From NCBI GenBank assembly GCA_019637635.1, contig JAHBVI010000013.1, positions 1 to 64,000 of the forward strand: DNA of 64,000 nucleotides. Reading direction: 5' to 3'. The stretch comes from Anaerolineae bacterium (GTDB lineage: Bacteria; Chloroflexota; Anaerolineae; Promineifilales; Promineifilaceae). Made by a program: the position numbers and the translations under genes. Below the pieces are notes generated by a model. The model made no database searches. It worked only from the letters and a program-made list of their open reading frames with translations, and had not been told where the DNA came from. Positions 42,670 to 52,173 of this stretch are shown one piece after another (positions within the stretch are counted from its first letter, which is position 1; every line of letters starts with the position of its first letter).

Positions 42670-43533
42670 ATGGAAGAAATGACGCCCACCCGTTCCTATA
42701 TCATTTGCGCTATGCCTCGCAGCGGCACCCACCTATTGGGTGAGGCGCTCACCAATACGGGCATCGCCGGTAAGCCGGATGAGTATTTCATTTGCGACGC
42801 ACACGGCCGTTTGCCCAATGAAGTGGGCCATGTGCCTGAGATTTACGGCCAGATGACACTGCCCGAATTTCGAGACTTCGTTCTGCAATTTGGCAGTACC
42901 CCTAACGGCGTTTTTGGCATAACCATCATGGATACGTACCTCTCGCAAATTGTAAAAAATTATCGCCAATTACCTGCTTATCGCCATCTGAATAGAAAAC
43001 AACTGCTAGACACCCTATTTTATGAACCGCGTTACATCTGGCTCATTCGCCAGGATAAGGTGAAACAGGCTATTTCTTGGTCAAAAGCACTGCAAACAGA
43101 TGTTTGGGGTGAACAAGGCAACGCCGCTATCTCCAGCCGAACCCACATTTCTCCCCAATCGCCATCATTTACATACAAGGGCATAGAACGACTACGTCGA
43201 ACCCTGGTAAAGGCAGAAGCGCGATGGGAGAAATACTTTAAAGAAAACAATATCCAGCCATTCAAAGTCATTTACGAAGAGTTGGTTCACAATTACGAGC
43301 AAACGGCCGTGGACATCTTAGATTTTCTAGATATTCCCAGACCGCCTGAATTGAGCTTCGGTGAAAGGCGATTGCAAAAACAGGCTGGTGCTTTGAACGA
43401 GGAGTGGGAAAAGCGATATTATCAAATTCACCACACCCGCTTTCCCATGCTCACCTGGTACGGCATCAAACTGAGCCATCGCCTGCGACGCATAACCGTC
43501 CGTCGCTGGCTGCGACAGTTGTTTGAAAGATAG
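42670..43533 (+). CDS. Stf0-family sulfotransferase
   Basis: 287 residues. The PAPS 5'-phosphosulfate loop is IICAMPRSGTHLLGEALTNTG followed by GKPDEYF, the Stf0 (trehalose 2-sulfotransferase) signature. IWLIRQDKVKQAISWSKALQ gives the 3'-phosphate-binding block. It probably sulfates a sugar of the surface glycan built by the surrounding glycosyltransferases (inference from context). A hairpin follows it. Confidence 0.88.
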   Translation: MEEMTPTRSYIICAMPRSGTHLLGEALTNTGIAGKPDEYFICDAHGRLPNEVGHVPEIYGQMTLPEFRDFVLQFGSTPNGVFGITIMDTYLSQIVKNYRQLPAYRHLNRKQLLDTLFYEPRYIWLIRQDKVKQAISWSKALQTDVWGEQGNAAISSRTHISPQSPSFTYKGIERLRRTLVKAEARWEKYFKENNIQPFKVIYEELVHNYEQTAVDILDFLDIPRPPELSFGERRLQKQAGALNEEWEKRYYQIHHTRFPMLTWYGIKLSHRLRRITVRRWLRQLFER

Positions 43534-43544
43534 TTGATGGTGGC

Positions 43545-43578
43545 TAGTTGCAGGTGTAAGTTACCAGCAACTATTTTC
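43545..43578 (+). terminator. Hairpin after the sulfotransferase gene
   Basis: TAGTTGC-A-GGT and ACC-A-GCAACTA with a 7-nt loop, followed by TTTTC. Confidence 0.55.
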
Positions 43579-43589
43579 AGGACAGAACA

Positions 43590-44378
43590 ATGGAACTAAA
43601 GGAACTACAAAAAAATTGGAACGCCTACGGCGCGGAAGACCCGCTATGGGCCATTTTGACCGTGCCAGAACTAAAAGGGGGCAAGTGGGATCCCGATCTC
43701 TTTTTCCAAAATGGAGAGCAAGAGATAGGCGAACAAATGGCAATCGTCAAGGCGCTGGGCATTGAACTGCGTCACGGCCGTGCCCTGGATTTTGGCTGTG
43801 GTGTTGGTCGGCTCACCCAGGCCCTTTGCCTGCATTTTGATGAATGTCACGGCGTGGACATTGCCCCTTCGATGATTGAGGCGGCACGGACTTTTAACCG
43901 TCACGGGGATAAATGTCATTATCACTTGAACGAAGCGGATAATTTAAGCCTGTTTACCGACAACCAGTTTGACTTCATTTACACCGTGATCGTCTTACAA
44001 CACATGCAGCCCACCTACAGTCGCCGCTACATTCAGGAATTTATGCGGGTGTTGGCTCCTGGTGGCTTGTTAGTTTTTCAACTGCCATCCTCATTGGTAA
44101 ACCCATTACCACCGCGCCCGGACTTGCCGGCGCCGCTGCGCCCATCACCCTGGCAGCGGGTGCGTCACTGGTACGGCCGTGTCCGTCACCGTCTCGCCCC
44201 AACCCCACCACCACCGCCCGCCGACAAACCATTCCAACCGCGCATGGAAATGCACGCCGTTCCCCAGGAGGAAGTTCTGGCGCTGCTGGCACAGGCTGGC
44301 GGCGTGGTCAAAGAAATCAGGCCAGACACCTGGGCCGGCCCTGCCTGGAACAGTTACACCTATTACGTTCTCAAGTAG
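43590..44378 (+). CDS. Class I SAM-dependent methyltransferase
   Basis: 262 residues. Motif I is ALDFGCGVGRLTQAL, with acidic motif II GVDIAPSMIEAA and LAPGGLLVFQLPSS after the core. A Pro-rich linker (APTPPPPPADKPFQP) near residue 205 precedes a C-terminal strand pair. The substrate is likely a small molecule or sugar, given neighbours in glycan synthesis; none can be assigned from sequence. Confidence 0.87.
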   Translation: MELKELQKNWNAYGAEDPLWAILTVPELKGGKWDPDLFFQNGEQEIGEQMAIVKALGIELRHGRALDFGCGVGRLTQALCLHFDECHGVDIAPSMIEAARTFNRHGDKCHYHLNEADNLSLFTDNQFDFIYTVIVLQHMQPTYSRRYIQEFMRVLAPGGLLVFQLPSSLVNPLPPRPDLPAPLRPSPWQRVRHWYGRVRHRLAPTPPPPPADKPFQPRMEMHAVPQEEVLALLAQAGGVVKEIRPDTWAGPAWNSYTYYVLK

Positions 44379-44404
44379 TAACAGCCTTATGGAGACTGAT
44401 TTAT

Positions 44405-46465
44405 ATGAAGCGTTCTAGTAAATTGCTGTTGTTAACAGGTATGGCGGCGGCGTTTTTGGTCATAACCAATATCTTTGCCGCCCCGCAGTCCACCACTTAC
44501 CGCGTCTCGCCTACCGGCGCCGACAGCCCCACGTGTGGTTCGGCTGCTGAGCCTTGCCGTACCATTCAACACGCCGTCAACCTGGCTGCGAATGGAGATA
44601 CGATCCTGGTCGCAGCCGGAACCTATGCAGGCAGCCAGAGCTGTTCTGTGGGCGTGCAATCCGCTTTCCTTTGCATCCAAAACAAACACCTGACCGTTTT
44701 AGGCGGTTATGCCAACGGCAATTGGATCAACGCCGACCCCGCTGCCAATATAACCGCCATTGATGGTCAGAATACACAGCGGGTCTTGTACATCTACTCG
44801 GTCACAAACAGCAGCGGTTCCGTGCATATGGAAGGGTTCACCATTCAAAATGGGCGGGTGCAAGGGGCCAGCAGCGGCGCAGATAATGTCACCTTTGCCT
44901 TTGGCGGTGGCATTTTGGTAGACCGTGCCCAGACAACCATGCGGCACATGATCTTCAAGAACAACCAGGCCATTGGCGGCAGCACCAATAACGACTATGG
45001 CGGAGCGGCCGGCGGCGGTGGCCTGGCCATTCGCGCTACCAATCCGGCTACACTGGAACACATCCTCTTTGAAAATAACGAGGCGCGTGGCGGCAGTGGC
45101 CTCAACCGGGGCGGGTATGCCATTGGTGGTGGCCTTTACACATTCCAGACAGATATGAGCGGCGGTTACCTTACCTTCCGCGAAAATCTGGCCGTAGGCG
45201 GCAATTCGAACGGCTCCAGCGTGAGCGGCAACAACAATTCTGATGCCCAGGGAGGAGGCGTGGCTTTTCAAATTGGCAGCATCATCAACGCCCATCACCT
45301 GGAAATCTATGATAACCAGGCCATTGGGGGAGATACGCCCAATGGTGACGCAGGCGGTGCCTTTGGTGGTGGTATGTTTGCCGAAGTTGCCCAGCTCATT
45401 CTGAAAGACATGAATATGGTTGATAACCTGGCGTTGGGGGGCAACGGCCGTAATGAAAACCCAGGCTCCGGGTTGGCCCTGGGCGGCGGTATCTCCACCG
45501 GCACGGCCGATATTGAACTGGACCGGATACGGGTAGTCCATAACATCGCTCGTGGCGGCAACGGCCAGATCCGCGCCGGTTCCGGCGGCGGTGGCGGTTA
45601 TTACATCGCCGGTTTTTCTGAGGTGAACATTTCTAATGCCATCTTTGCCGATAATCTGGCGGAAATGGGCAGCCAGGGCACGCTGCCCGGTGGCGGCGGC
45701 GGTGGCATTTTTGCCAACTTCGCCAATATCAACGTTACCCATTCCACCTTTGCCCGCAACCGGTTGGGGGACGCGCCCATGCAGGGTACCGGACTGGTAG
45801 TTATCAACAATGGCAGTATCAACCTCTCTTACAGCATCATTGCCGAACATACCGAATACTCCCCAACGAACGCCATTCATGCGCAACCGGGTAATACTGT
45901 CAACCTGAACAAGAATCTCTTTTTTGGTAATACCAGCGATACTGGCGGCGGCGGTGTTTTTAATGGTTCTGGGACTAACCTGAGCGGTAATCCCGCTTTT
46001 CTTTCACCCGGCGCGCCCAATTATGATTACCACATTACCAGCGATTCGGCGGCCATTAACCAGGCGACGGGCAGCAGCACGGCCGTAGATATTGACAACC
46101 AAAGCCGCACCCTGCTGCCCCCGCCCGATGTGGGCGCGGACGAATTTGTGCCGCTCACCCTACGCGCCAGCCCCGGTGATGGCTTATTGCGGCTGAACTG
46201 GACGGCCGTGCCTGGCCTGTTGATCGGTTTGGAGCAGTATCAGGTATTGGTCACGCCCGGTCCCGGCGCGGTTCCCCCCACGCAGGGCACTTCGTTTTCG
46301 GTGGGCTTGAACACCAACGTTACCCTCACCGGCCTCACCAACTATGCCGATTACACCATTCGCGTTGAAGCCCGTAACGGGAGCGGCGTCACCATTGGCA
46401 CTTCCAATACCGTCACTGCCTCTCCTACTGATCGGCAGGTGTTTCTGCCCCTGGTAACAAAGTAA
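44405..46465 (+). CDS. Secreted beta-helix repeat protein 2 with FN3-like tail
   Basis: 686 residues. Signal peptide LLLLTGMAAAFLVITNIFAA, a DUF1565-type start (YRVSPTGADSPTCGSAAEPC), Gly/Asn-rich parallel beta-helix coils, a choice-of-anchor end (PPPDVGADEFVPL), a fibronectin-III-like domain (TALRLNW-type LLRLNWTAVPGLLIGLEQYQ) and the C-terminal VFLPLVTK. GGAG lies 10 nt before the ATG. Same class as the protein at 38056, and likely a surface-exposed or secreted adhesin or carbohydrate-binding protein. Confidence 0.85.
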   Translation: MKRSSKLLLLTGMAAAFLVITNIFAAPQSTTYRVSPTGADSPTCGSAAEPCRTIQHAVNLAANGDTILVAAGTYAGSQSCSVGVQSAFLCIQNKHLTVLGGYANGNWINADPAANITAIDGQNTQRVLYIYSVTNSSGSVHMEGFTIQNGRVQGASSGADNVTFAFGGGILVDRAQTTMRHMIFKNNQAIGGSTNNDYGGAAGGGGLAIRATNPATLEHILFENNEARGGSGLNRGGYAIGGGLYTFQTDMSGGYLTFRENLAVGGNSNGSSVSGNNNSDAQGGGVAFQIGSIINAHHLEIYDNQAIGGDTPNGDAGGAFGGGMFAEVAQLILKDMNMVDNLALGGNGRNENPGSGLALGGGISTGTADIELDRIRVVHNIARGGNGQIRAGSGGGGGYYIAGFSEVNISNAIFADNLAEMGSQGTLPGGGGGGIFANFANINVTHSTFARNRLGDAPMQGTGLVVINNGSINLSYSIIAEHTEYSPTNAIHAQPGNTVNLNKNLFFGNTSDTGGGGVFNGSGTNLSGNPAFLSPGAPNYDYHITSDSAAINQATGSSTAVDIDNQSRTLLPPPDVGADEFVPLTLRASPGDGLLRLNWTAVPGLLIGLEQYQVLVTPGPGAVPPTQGTSFSVGLNTNVTLTGLTNYADYTIRVEARNGSGVTIGTSNTVTASPTDRQVFLPLVTK

Positions 46466-46473
46466 TTCACGTC

Positions 46474-47769
46474 ATGCGCGTCTCGGTCATCATTCCGGTG
46501 TGGTATGGAGAAGATGTCATTGGGCAATGCCTCACGGCCGTAACCCAACACGCCACCCCCGCCCTCCACGAAATCATCTGTGTGGACAATGGCTCGCCTG
46601 ACGGCGCGGCTGCGCTCATTGCGGCGCAGTTCCCTCAGGTACGCCTGCTGCCCCAGCCGGTGAACCTCGGTTTTGCCGGGGGTGTGAATGCCGGGATGCA
46701 GGCGGCGCAGGGTGACGTGTTCCTGCTGCTGAATCAGGATTGTCTGGTGCATGAGGGCTGGCTCACGGCCGTTGCCGCCACCTTCGCCCAACACCCCACC
46801 GCCGGTATCCTCGGCGGTACCCTGTACAACACTGACGGTTCCGTTAACCACGCCGGCGCCGCCATCCAAAAACCAACCGGGTATGGGTTACACCTGACGG
46901 CCGTACCCGCTGACGGCCATACGCAGCCTGCCGATTACGTGACCGGCGCCTTGTTTGCCCTGCGCCGCGCCGTTTGGGAACAGGTTGGCCCCCTGGACGA
47001 AGGTTTTTATCCCGCCTACTTTGAAGAAAGCGACTACTGCTACCGCGCTCGCCACAAGGGGTTTGAAATCCTTTACACCCCGGCGCTGGCCGGCACCCAT
47101 CTCTTCAGCAGCCGCCAGTGGCAAAAAGAGCCGGTGCGCCATACCATCCAGCAGCACCGTTCCCGCTACCGCTTCATCTGTAAACATTTTGCCGCCGACC
47201 TGACCCCCTTTTTTCAAGCGGAAACGGACGCTATTGCCGCCGACGCCTATCACGACCAGACCATCGGCCGCCTGATCGCCGCCCGCCACACCGTGCGCCA
47301 TTTGCCGGCTATTTTGGCCGCGCGCCAGCGCGATCTGGATATGGCCACGCCGCCCGCCCAGTCCCGTCACCTCAGCGTGGGTTTTGGCGAACTGGCGCGG
47401 CGCGCCTGGGAAAAGTGGCAGCAGCCCGGTGATACGGCCGCCCAACTGGTTGCCAGCCAGCAATTGCTGCAAACGCTTCGCCAGCAAGAGTATGAGTTGC
47501 TGGCGCGTATCTATTTCCGCCACCCCACCGACCGGTCGCCGGAAACGGCCGTGCGCCGTTGGTGGCGGCTGTTGGTGAAACGGCCGCTCAGCATCCTCAC
47601 CCTGCGCGACTACTTCTTGCAGGCCAGGCTCAACACCTTGCATGTGGCTCGCCTGGATGAAATGGCGCAGATGCAGCAGCTTGTGGCGCAGCAGCTAACC
47701 CACCGTCTGCGCCTGCTGGAAACATTGAATGCATATGAACAAGATCAGGCAGAAGTCGCGCGGTCATAG
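46474..47769 (+). CDS. GT2-family glycosyltransferase
   Basis: 431 residues. The GT-A fold (about 1-250) starts SVIIPVWYGEDVIGQCLTAV, with the nucleotide-binding Asp in ICVDNGSPDG, the DxD-equivalent LLLNQDCLV and the EESDYCYRARHKG acceptor motif, as in rhamnosyl- and galactofuranosyl-like transferases. The C-terminal 170 residues are helical and charged. Starts 8 bp after the beta-helix gene. Confidence 0.88.
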   Translation: MRVSVIIPVWYGEDVIGQCLTAVTQHATPALHEIICVDNGSPDGAAALIAAQFPQVRLLPQPVNLGFAGGVNAGMQAAQGDVFLLLNQDCLVHEGWLTAVAATFAQHPTAGILGGTLYNTDGSVNHAGAAIQKPTGYGLHLTAVPADGHTQPADYVTGALFALRRAVWEQVGPLDEGFYPAYFEESDYCYRARHKGFEILYTPALAGTHLFSSRQWQKEPVRHTIQQHRSRYRFICKHFAADLTPFFQAETDAIAADAYHDQTIGRLIAARHTVRHLPAILAARQRDLDMATPPAQSRHLSVGFGELARRAWEKWQQPGDTAAQLVASQQLLQTLRQQEYELLARIYFRHPTDRSPETAVRRWWRLLVKRPLSILTLRDYFLQARLNTLHVARLDEMAQMQQLVAQQLTHRLRLLETLNAYEQDQAEVARS

Positions 47770-47790
47770 ACCGGCCACAGCAAATAAGGT

Positions 47791-47855
47791 CAACACAGAG
47801 ACGCAGAGGCGCAGAGGGAATACTATTCGCACATCTTCGCGCCCTTCGCAGATCC
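47791..47855. repeat. CACAGAGACGCAGAGGCGCAG repeat pair
   Basis: AACACAGAGACGCAGAGGCG units followed by a diverged complementary half (TTCGCGCCCTTCGCAGATCC) in the gap before the fused glycosyltransferase. Confidence 0.65.
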
Positions 47856-47861
47856 ATTTCT

Positions 47862-50141
47862 ATGGTTGAGCATACTTTTTCGCTGGTGGTGAACACCATT
47901 GATCGCGTCAGGCCGCTGCAAACCTTATTGCGCGCCCTGGAAAGCCAGTCATACCCCTATTTTGAGGTGATTGTGGTGGTGGGGCCAACCAGAGACAATA
48001 CTGTGGAGATGCTGGCGGCATACGACGGCCGTATTCGCCTGCACCGCTGCCCCACCGCCAACCTCAGTCAATCGCGCAATATCGGCCTGCTGGCGGCGCG
48101 CGGCGACCTGGTGGCCTTTATTGACGATGATGCTGTGCCCAGCCACCACTGGCTGGCGCAGCTCAACCGTCTCTTTGCCGACCCGCAGTTGGCCGGAACG
48201 GGCGGCAAGGTCTATCGCATTCACCCAGACAAACCACTCATCCAGCACCACATTGGTGTCGCCTCCGGGCTGGCAGAGCAGGTGGACGTGCGCAGTTCCT
48301 GGCTGGAAGCCATTGTGCCGCCGGGTGAGGGGTATCAGTGGCACGGCCGTATGATGGGCACCAACATGGTTTTTCGCCGCCAGGATTTGCTGGCGGTGGG
48401 CGGTTTTGACGAGTTCTACCAATGGGTCTACGATGATACTGACATGGCCTTGCGGCTGGTGAACCAGGGCAAACTGGTACATCCGGTCAAAGAGACGGTG
48501 GTCTACCATGTACCCGCTTCCAGCCGCAACCGCGCCGTCAATACCTCTTTGGGTAATTGGTGGATTCAAACCAAAGCCGCCTTTTATTTCAGCCTGAAAA
48601 ATGGGCCGTTGGGCGGCAACGGCCGTAGCGACATTTTCCGCCGCTGCCTGCATTTGTGGCACGGCCATCTGCTCTGGTATTCCTATTTGCGCCGCCAGCG
48701 ACTCATTACTGCCGGGCAGCATTGGCGGATGCGGCTGCAAGAGGCGCGGGGGGCGCTCAGCGGCTCCTATTACGGCCTGCGCCGCCCGGTTAAACGGCTG
48801 TCCCTGGAAACAATCAATCAAATGCCCCACCCAAACGAACCCATTCTCCCTTTTCAAAATGAGACCTCGGCCGTGCAGCCCGTTGTCGATCCTCTCAGTG
48901 GGCGGCAGCCTCAAATTACGCTGGTGGAGCCGCCGCTGCGTATCTGTCTGTTGAGCATGGCTTACCCGCCGCACCAGTACGAAGGGGTGGGCCGCCACAC
49001 CCACCTGATGGCGCAAGGGTTGTTTGAATTGGGGCACGCCGTCCACGTGATCACGCGCGGCGAAAGCGACGCGGTCTCCTTTTATGATGGCGCGTATGTT
49101 CACCAGACGCCTTTTCAGACGCGGCGTTACGGCCGTTACCGCCTGTTTCCTCGCCTGCACAATGCCCTCAACTACAGCCATGCTGTCTACGAGCAAGTGC
49201 GCCGCCTGATGTTGAATGACGGCATTCAGGTGGTAGATTCGCCTCTGTGGCAGATGGATGGGCTGGTCACGGCCGTGTCCGGCGAAATTCCGGTGGCCCT
49301 GCGGCTGCAAACGGCCGTCAAACAAATCGCCGGTATTCAGCAAAACAGCGATACCGACTCCCGTCTGTTGGGGGAAATGGAACAAAGCTTCATCCAGCAC
49401 GCGGCCTACCTGATCCCCAATTCACAGGCAACGGTAACGGCCGTGCAAAAAGTGTATGACTTCACCCCCCGGCCCGACCGCCTGACCATCATCCCCCACG
49501 GCATTGTGCCCGCGCCGGAGGAAATGGTACGGCCGTTTGACCAGCAAAATCCCCCAGACACTCTCACCGTCCTTTATGTGGGGCGGCTGGAAAAACGCAA
49601 AGGCATCCGCGACCTGTTCGCCGCTATTCCCCGCGTGGCCGGGCGGTTGCCACACGTCCAGTTTGTGATTGTGGGCGCCGATAACAGCCACCAGGATGGT
49701 TTTTTGGCTAAACACGGCGCCGATTATGCTACCACCTTTCAGCGCCAACACCCGGAACTGGCCGGGCGTGTCCACTTTACCGGCGCGGTCAGCGAAGACG
49801 AATTACAGCAGCATTACCAGAGATGCGACCTGTTTGTGGCTCCATCGCTGTATGAATCGTTTGGGCTGATCTATCTGGAAGCGATGAATTATGCCAAACC
49901 GGTGATTGGCTGCGCCGCCGGCGGTATTCCCGAAGTGGTAGAGAATGGCGTCACCGGCTTGCTGGTGGAGCCGGAAGCGCCATCTGCCCTGGCCGAAGCC
50001 ATGCTTACCTTGCTGCAATCCCCAGATAAACTATATGAGATGGGCATGGCCGGTCGGCAGCGGTTGCTACAAAAATTTACCCACATTGAGATGGCGCGGC
50101 AGTTCACGGCCGTGTACCGGCAAATGATCGGCATGGGGTGA
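47862..50141 (+). CDS. Fused GT2-GT4 bifunctional glycosyltransferase
   Basis: 759 residues in two catalytic parts. Residues 1-340 are GT-A/GT2: TFSLVVNTIDRVRPLQTLL, AFIDDDAVPSHHWL with the DDD metal site, YQWVYDDTDMALRLV. Residues 365-759 are GT-B/GT4: ICLLSMAYPPHQYEGVGRHT, VLYVGRLEKRKGIRDLFAAI, and PSLYESFGLIYLEAMNYAKP with the EX7E motif. It probably adds two successive sugars of one glycan. No repeats or frameshift at the joint. Confidence 0.9.
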   Translation: MVEHTFSLVVNTIDRVRPLQTLLRALESQSYPYFEVIVVVGPTRDNTVEMLAAYDGRIRLHRCPTANLSQSRNIGLLAARGDLVAFIDDDAVPSHHWLAQLNRLFADPQLAGTGGKVYRIHPDKPLIQHHIGVASGLAEQVDVRSSWLEAIVPPGEGYQWHGRMMGTNMVFRRQDLLAVGGFDEFYQWVYDDTDMALRLVNQGKLVHPVKETVVYHVPASSRNRAVNTSLGNWWIQTKAAFYFSLKNGPLGGNGRSDIFRRCLHLWHGHLLWYSYLRRQRLITAGQHWRMRLQEARGALSGSYYGLRRPVKRLSLETINQMPHPNEPILPFQNETSAVQPVVDPLSGRQPQITLVEPPLRICLLSMAYPPHQYEGVGRHTHLMAQGLFELGHAVHVITRGESDAVSFYDGAYVHQTPFQTRRYGRYRLFPRLHNALNYSHAVYEQVRRLMLNDGIQVVDSPLWQMDGLVTAVSGEIPVALRLQTAVKQIAGIQQNSDTDSRLLGEMEQSFIQHAAYLIPNSQATVTAVQKVYDFTPRPDRLTIIPHGIVPAPEEMVRPFDQQNPPDTLTVLYVGRLEKRKGIRDLFAAIPRVAGRLPHVQFVIVGADNSHQDGFLAKHGADYATTFQRQHPELAGRVHFTGAVSEDELQQHYQRCDLFVAPSLYESFGLIYLEAMNYAKPVIGCAAGGIPEVVENGVTGLLVEPEAPSALAEAMLTLLQSPDKLYEMGMAGRQRLLQKFTHIEMARQFTAVYRQMIGMG

Positions 50142-50150
50142 TGAGGTGAT

Positions 50151-50801
50151 ATGAAAAATGTGTTGACCGCTCAAGACGTTTTAAGCGATATTGAATTTGA
50201 ATTGGTGCAGGGCGCTATTTCTAAAGATGAACTGGGGCGCGGCGTGGTCCAGGTGAAAGAGTACCAGAACAAACTGCGCAGCGAGCTTTTCCAGCCGGGG
50301 CAGGAACAGCCAGACTGGCAAGAAGTGGCGGCGCGCCAGTTTCAACTGAATGATATGCTGCTGACGCTGCTGCAAGAGATGGCCGCCGCGCACCAGGAGC
50401 GGATTGTCCAGGCGCGGCGGCAAAATCAGCAACGTCCGCGGCCAACGGCCGTAACCACGCCAACGGCCGTTGCCTCAGGCGATGACCCGATCTGGCGAGA
50501 TACAGGCAGCATTGAAGATGCTATGGCGGAAACATTGGAGATCAAGCTGGATGCGCGCCCCACCAACATCCCACTGTTGGGGGCCTGGCTGCACCGCCTG
50601 AAATATGAAACACACAGCCTGGTTATTTTTTATCTGCAAAAGCTGGCGCAGCGGCAAACGGCCGTCAACCGCACCTATGGCGACTGGCTGCTTTTCTTCG
50701 ACGCCCTGCACCAGCACCAGGATGGTCAGCTACAGGCACAATTAGCCGAATTAGAAAACCGGCTGGCAAAATTGGAAGGCAAACCCACCGAAAATGTTTA
50801 G
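50151..50801 (+). CDS. Hypothetical protein of the glycan locus
   Basis: 216 residues, soluble, mostly helical, with a possible coiled coil at the end (LQAQLAELENRLAKLEG) and a low-complexity middle (QRPRPTAVTTPTAVASG) made partly from ACGGCCGT-encoded TAV. No family recognised. It lies 9 bp after the fused glycosyltransferase and 60 bp before a GT4 gene, so probably the same operon. It may be a structural or scaffolding partner. Confidence 0.65.
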   Translation: MKNVLTAQDVLSDIEFELVQGAISKDELGRGVVQVKEYQNKLRSELFQPGQEQPDWQEVAARQFQLNDMLLTLLQEMAAAHQERIVQARRQNQQRPRPTAVTTPTAVASGDDPIWRDTGSIEDAMAETLEIKLDARPTNIPLLGAWLHRLKYETHSLVIFYLQKLAQRQTAVNRTYGDWLLFFDALHQHQDGQLQAQLAELENRLAKLEGKPTENV

Positions 50802-50861
50802 CCTATCCCCGCCCGCGCTCAACGCCGGGTGGAGGCCGATTTTTGAGACAAAAACCTGCTC

Positions 50862-52115
50862 ATGCGTATTCTGATGGTATCTCCGGCCTACCCGCCCTTT
50901 CCGGGTGGCGGCGAACGGTATGTAGCGGCGCTGGCGGCGGAATTGGTGCGGCGGGGGCATGAGGTTACGGCCGTGACCGGCGCCGCGACTCTGGAAAAAA
51001 TGCTCTGGCAGGGCGCAGGGCCACAGCGGCCCACAGCCGTTATAGAAGAGGGGGTCACGGTCATTCGCTGTGGGTTACGGCCGTTTCCCGGCGGCCGCCC
51101 CGCGCTCATGGGTTGGCGTAAGGCGATGGTCATGGTTTCGATGCTGCCCGGCAACCAGACGGCCGTCCTCAGCCGCATGGCCCGTTACATTCCGCCCATC
51201 ACCCACCTGGAAGCTGCCCTATCGTCGTTGTCCCGACGGTTCCACATCGTACATGGGTTCAACATCTCCTGGGAATGGCCGCTGCTGATCGGGTGGCAGT
51301 TTGCCCGGCAGCAGCATATCCCCTTTATCGCCACCCCTTTTGCCCATTTAGGCACCGGGCATGACCGCGTTACCCGCAACTCCACCATGCAACACCAACT
51401 GCGCCTGTTGGTTGACGCTGACCGCGTTTTGGCCTTGACGGAAATTGAAAAAAACGGCCTGGCTGCCTGGGGCGTCTCGCCAAAACGACTGGACGTGGTC
51501 GGCTCTGGTTTAGACCCCTTACCAACCTGGCCTGAGCTGGCCCCCTTGCTGGCGCAGCATCGCGTACCGCCGCCGTATGTGCTGTTTGTGGGACGGGTCA
51601 GTTTTGAGAAAGGGGCGATTGATGCGGCGCGGGCGGCCCTGGCATTGCGGCGACAGGGCACGGCCGTGACCCTGCTGCTCATCGGCCAGACATCTCCTGA
51701 ATTTGACCGCTTTTATGCCCGGCTGGATGAAAACGAGAAGGAGGTGGTACGGCCGTTGGGCATCCTCAGCGACGCCGATAAACATGGTTTGTTGGCCGGG
51801 GCTACTGCTCTGCTGCTGCCCTCGCGTACCGATTCCTTTGGCATTGTGCTGCTGGAAGCGTGGGCGCATGGTGTCCCCGTCATCGTCGCCCGTGCCGGTG
51901 GCCTGCCCGGTGTGGTAGATGACGGCCAGAATGGGCTGCTGGTACAATTTGGTGACGTACCCGGCCTCAGCCAGGCCATCCACCAACTGCTGGCGGACGA
52001 AGCATTGCGAACCAGGTTAGGGCAGCACGGCCGTACCAAAACCGAAACCACTTACACCTGGACGGCCGTCGCCGACCGCGTCCTGGCAAATTATGAGATA
52101 GCCCGTAAACCGTGA
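50862..52115 (+). CDS. GT4-family glycosyltransferase
   Basis: 417 residues of GT-B fold. The N-domain MRILMVSPAYPPFPGGGERY is followed by a C-domain with VLFVGRVSFEKGAIDAARAA and LPSRTDSFGIVLLEAWAHGV (EX7E). The nucleotide sugar is not predictable. The last codons (ARKP) and stop run into a heptad hairpin. Confidence 0.92.
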   Translation: MRILMVSPAYPPFPGGGERYVAALAAELVRRGHEVTAVTGAATLEKMLWQGAGPQRPTAVIEEGVTVIRCGLRPFPGGRPALMGWRKAMVMVSMLPGNQTAVLSRMARYIPPITHLEAALSSLSRRFHIVHGFNISWEWPLLIGWQFARQQHIPFIATPFAHLGTGHDRVTRNSTMQHQLRLLVDADRVLALTEIEKNGLAAWGVSPKRLDVVGSGLDPLPTWPELAPLLAQHRVPPPYVLFVGRVSFEKGAIDAARAALALRRQGTAVTLLLIGQTSPEFDRFYARLDENEKEVVRPLGILSDADKHGLLAGATALLLPSRTDSFGIVLLEAWAHGVPVIVARAGGLPGVVDDGQNGLLVQFGDVPGLSQAIHQLLADEALRTRLGQHGRTKTETTYTWTAVADRVLANYEIARKP

Positions 52116-52170
52116 TGCGTGATGCGTGACCCGTGAGAAGCGGTCACGCATCACGCATCACGCATCACGA
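52104..52170. repeat. GTGATGC/TCACGCA heptad hairpin
   Basis: GTGATGC units followed by CACGCAT units between two glycosyltransferase genes. It contains the stop codon of the first. Confidence 0.92.
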
Positions 52171-52173
52171 AAA

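Noticed and set aside
44699-45886. A 395-codon minus-strand frame opposite beta-helix protein 2
   Set aside because: The plus strand has a signal peptide and beta-helix repeats; the antisense is a by-product of Gly/Asn-rich codons.
47949-49400. A 483-codon minus-strand reading frame opposite the fused glycosyltransferase
   Set aside because: Both GT domains on the plus strand carry family motifs; the antisense peptide has none.
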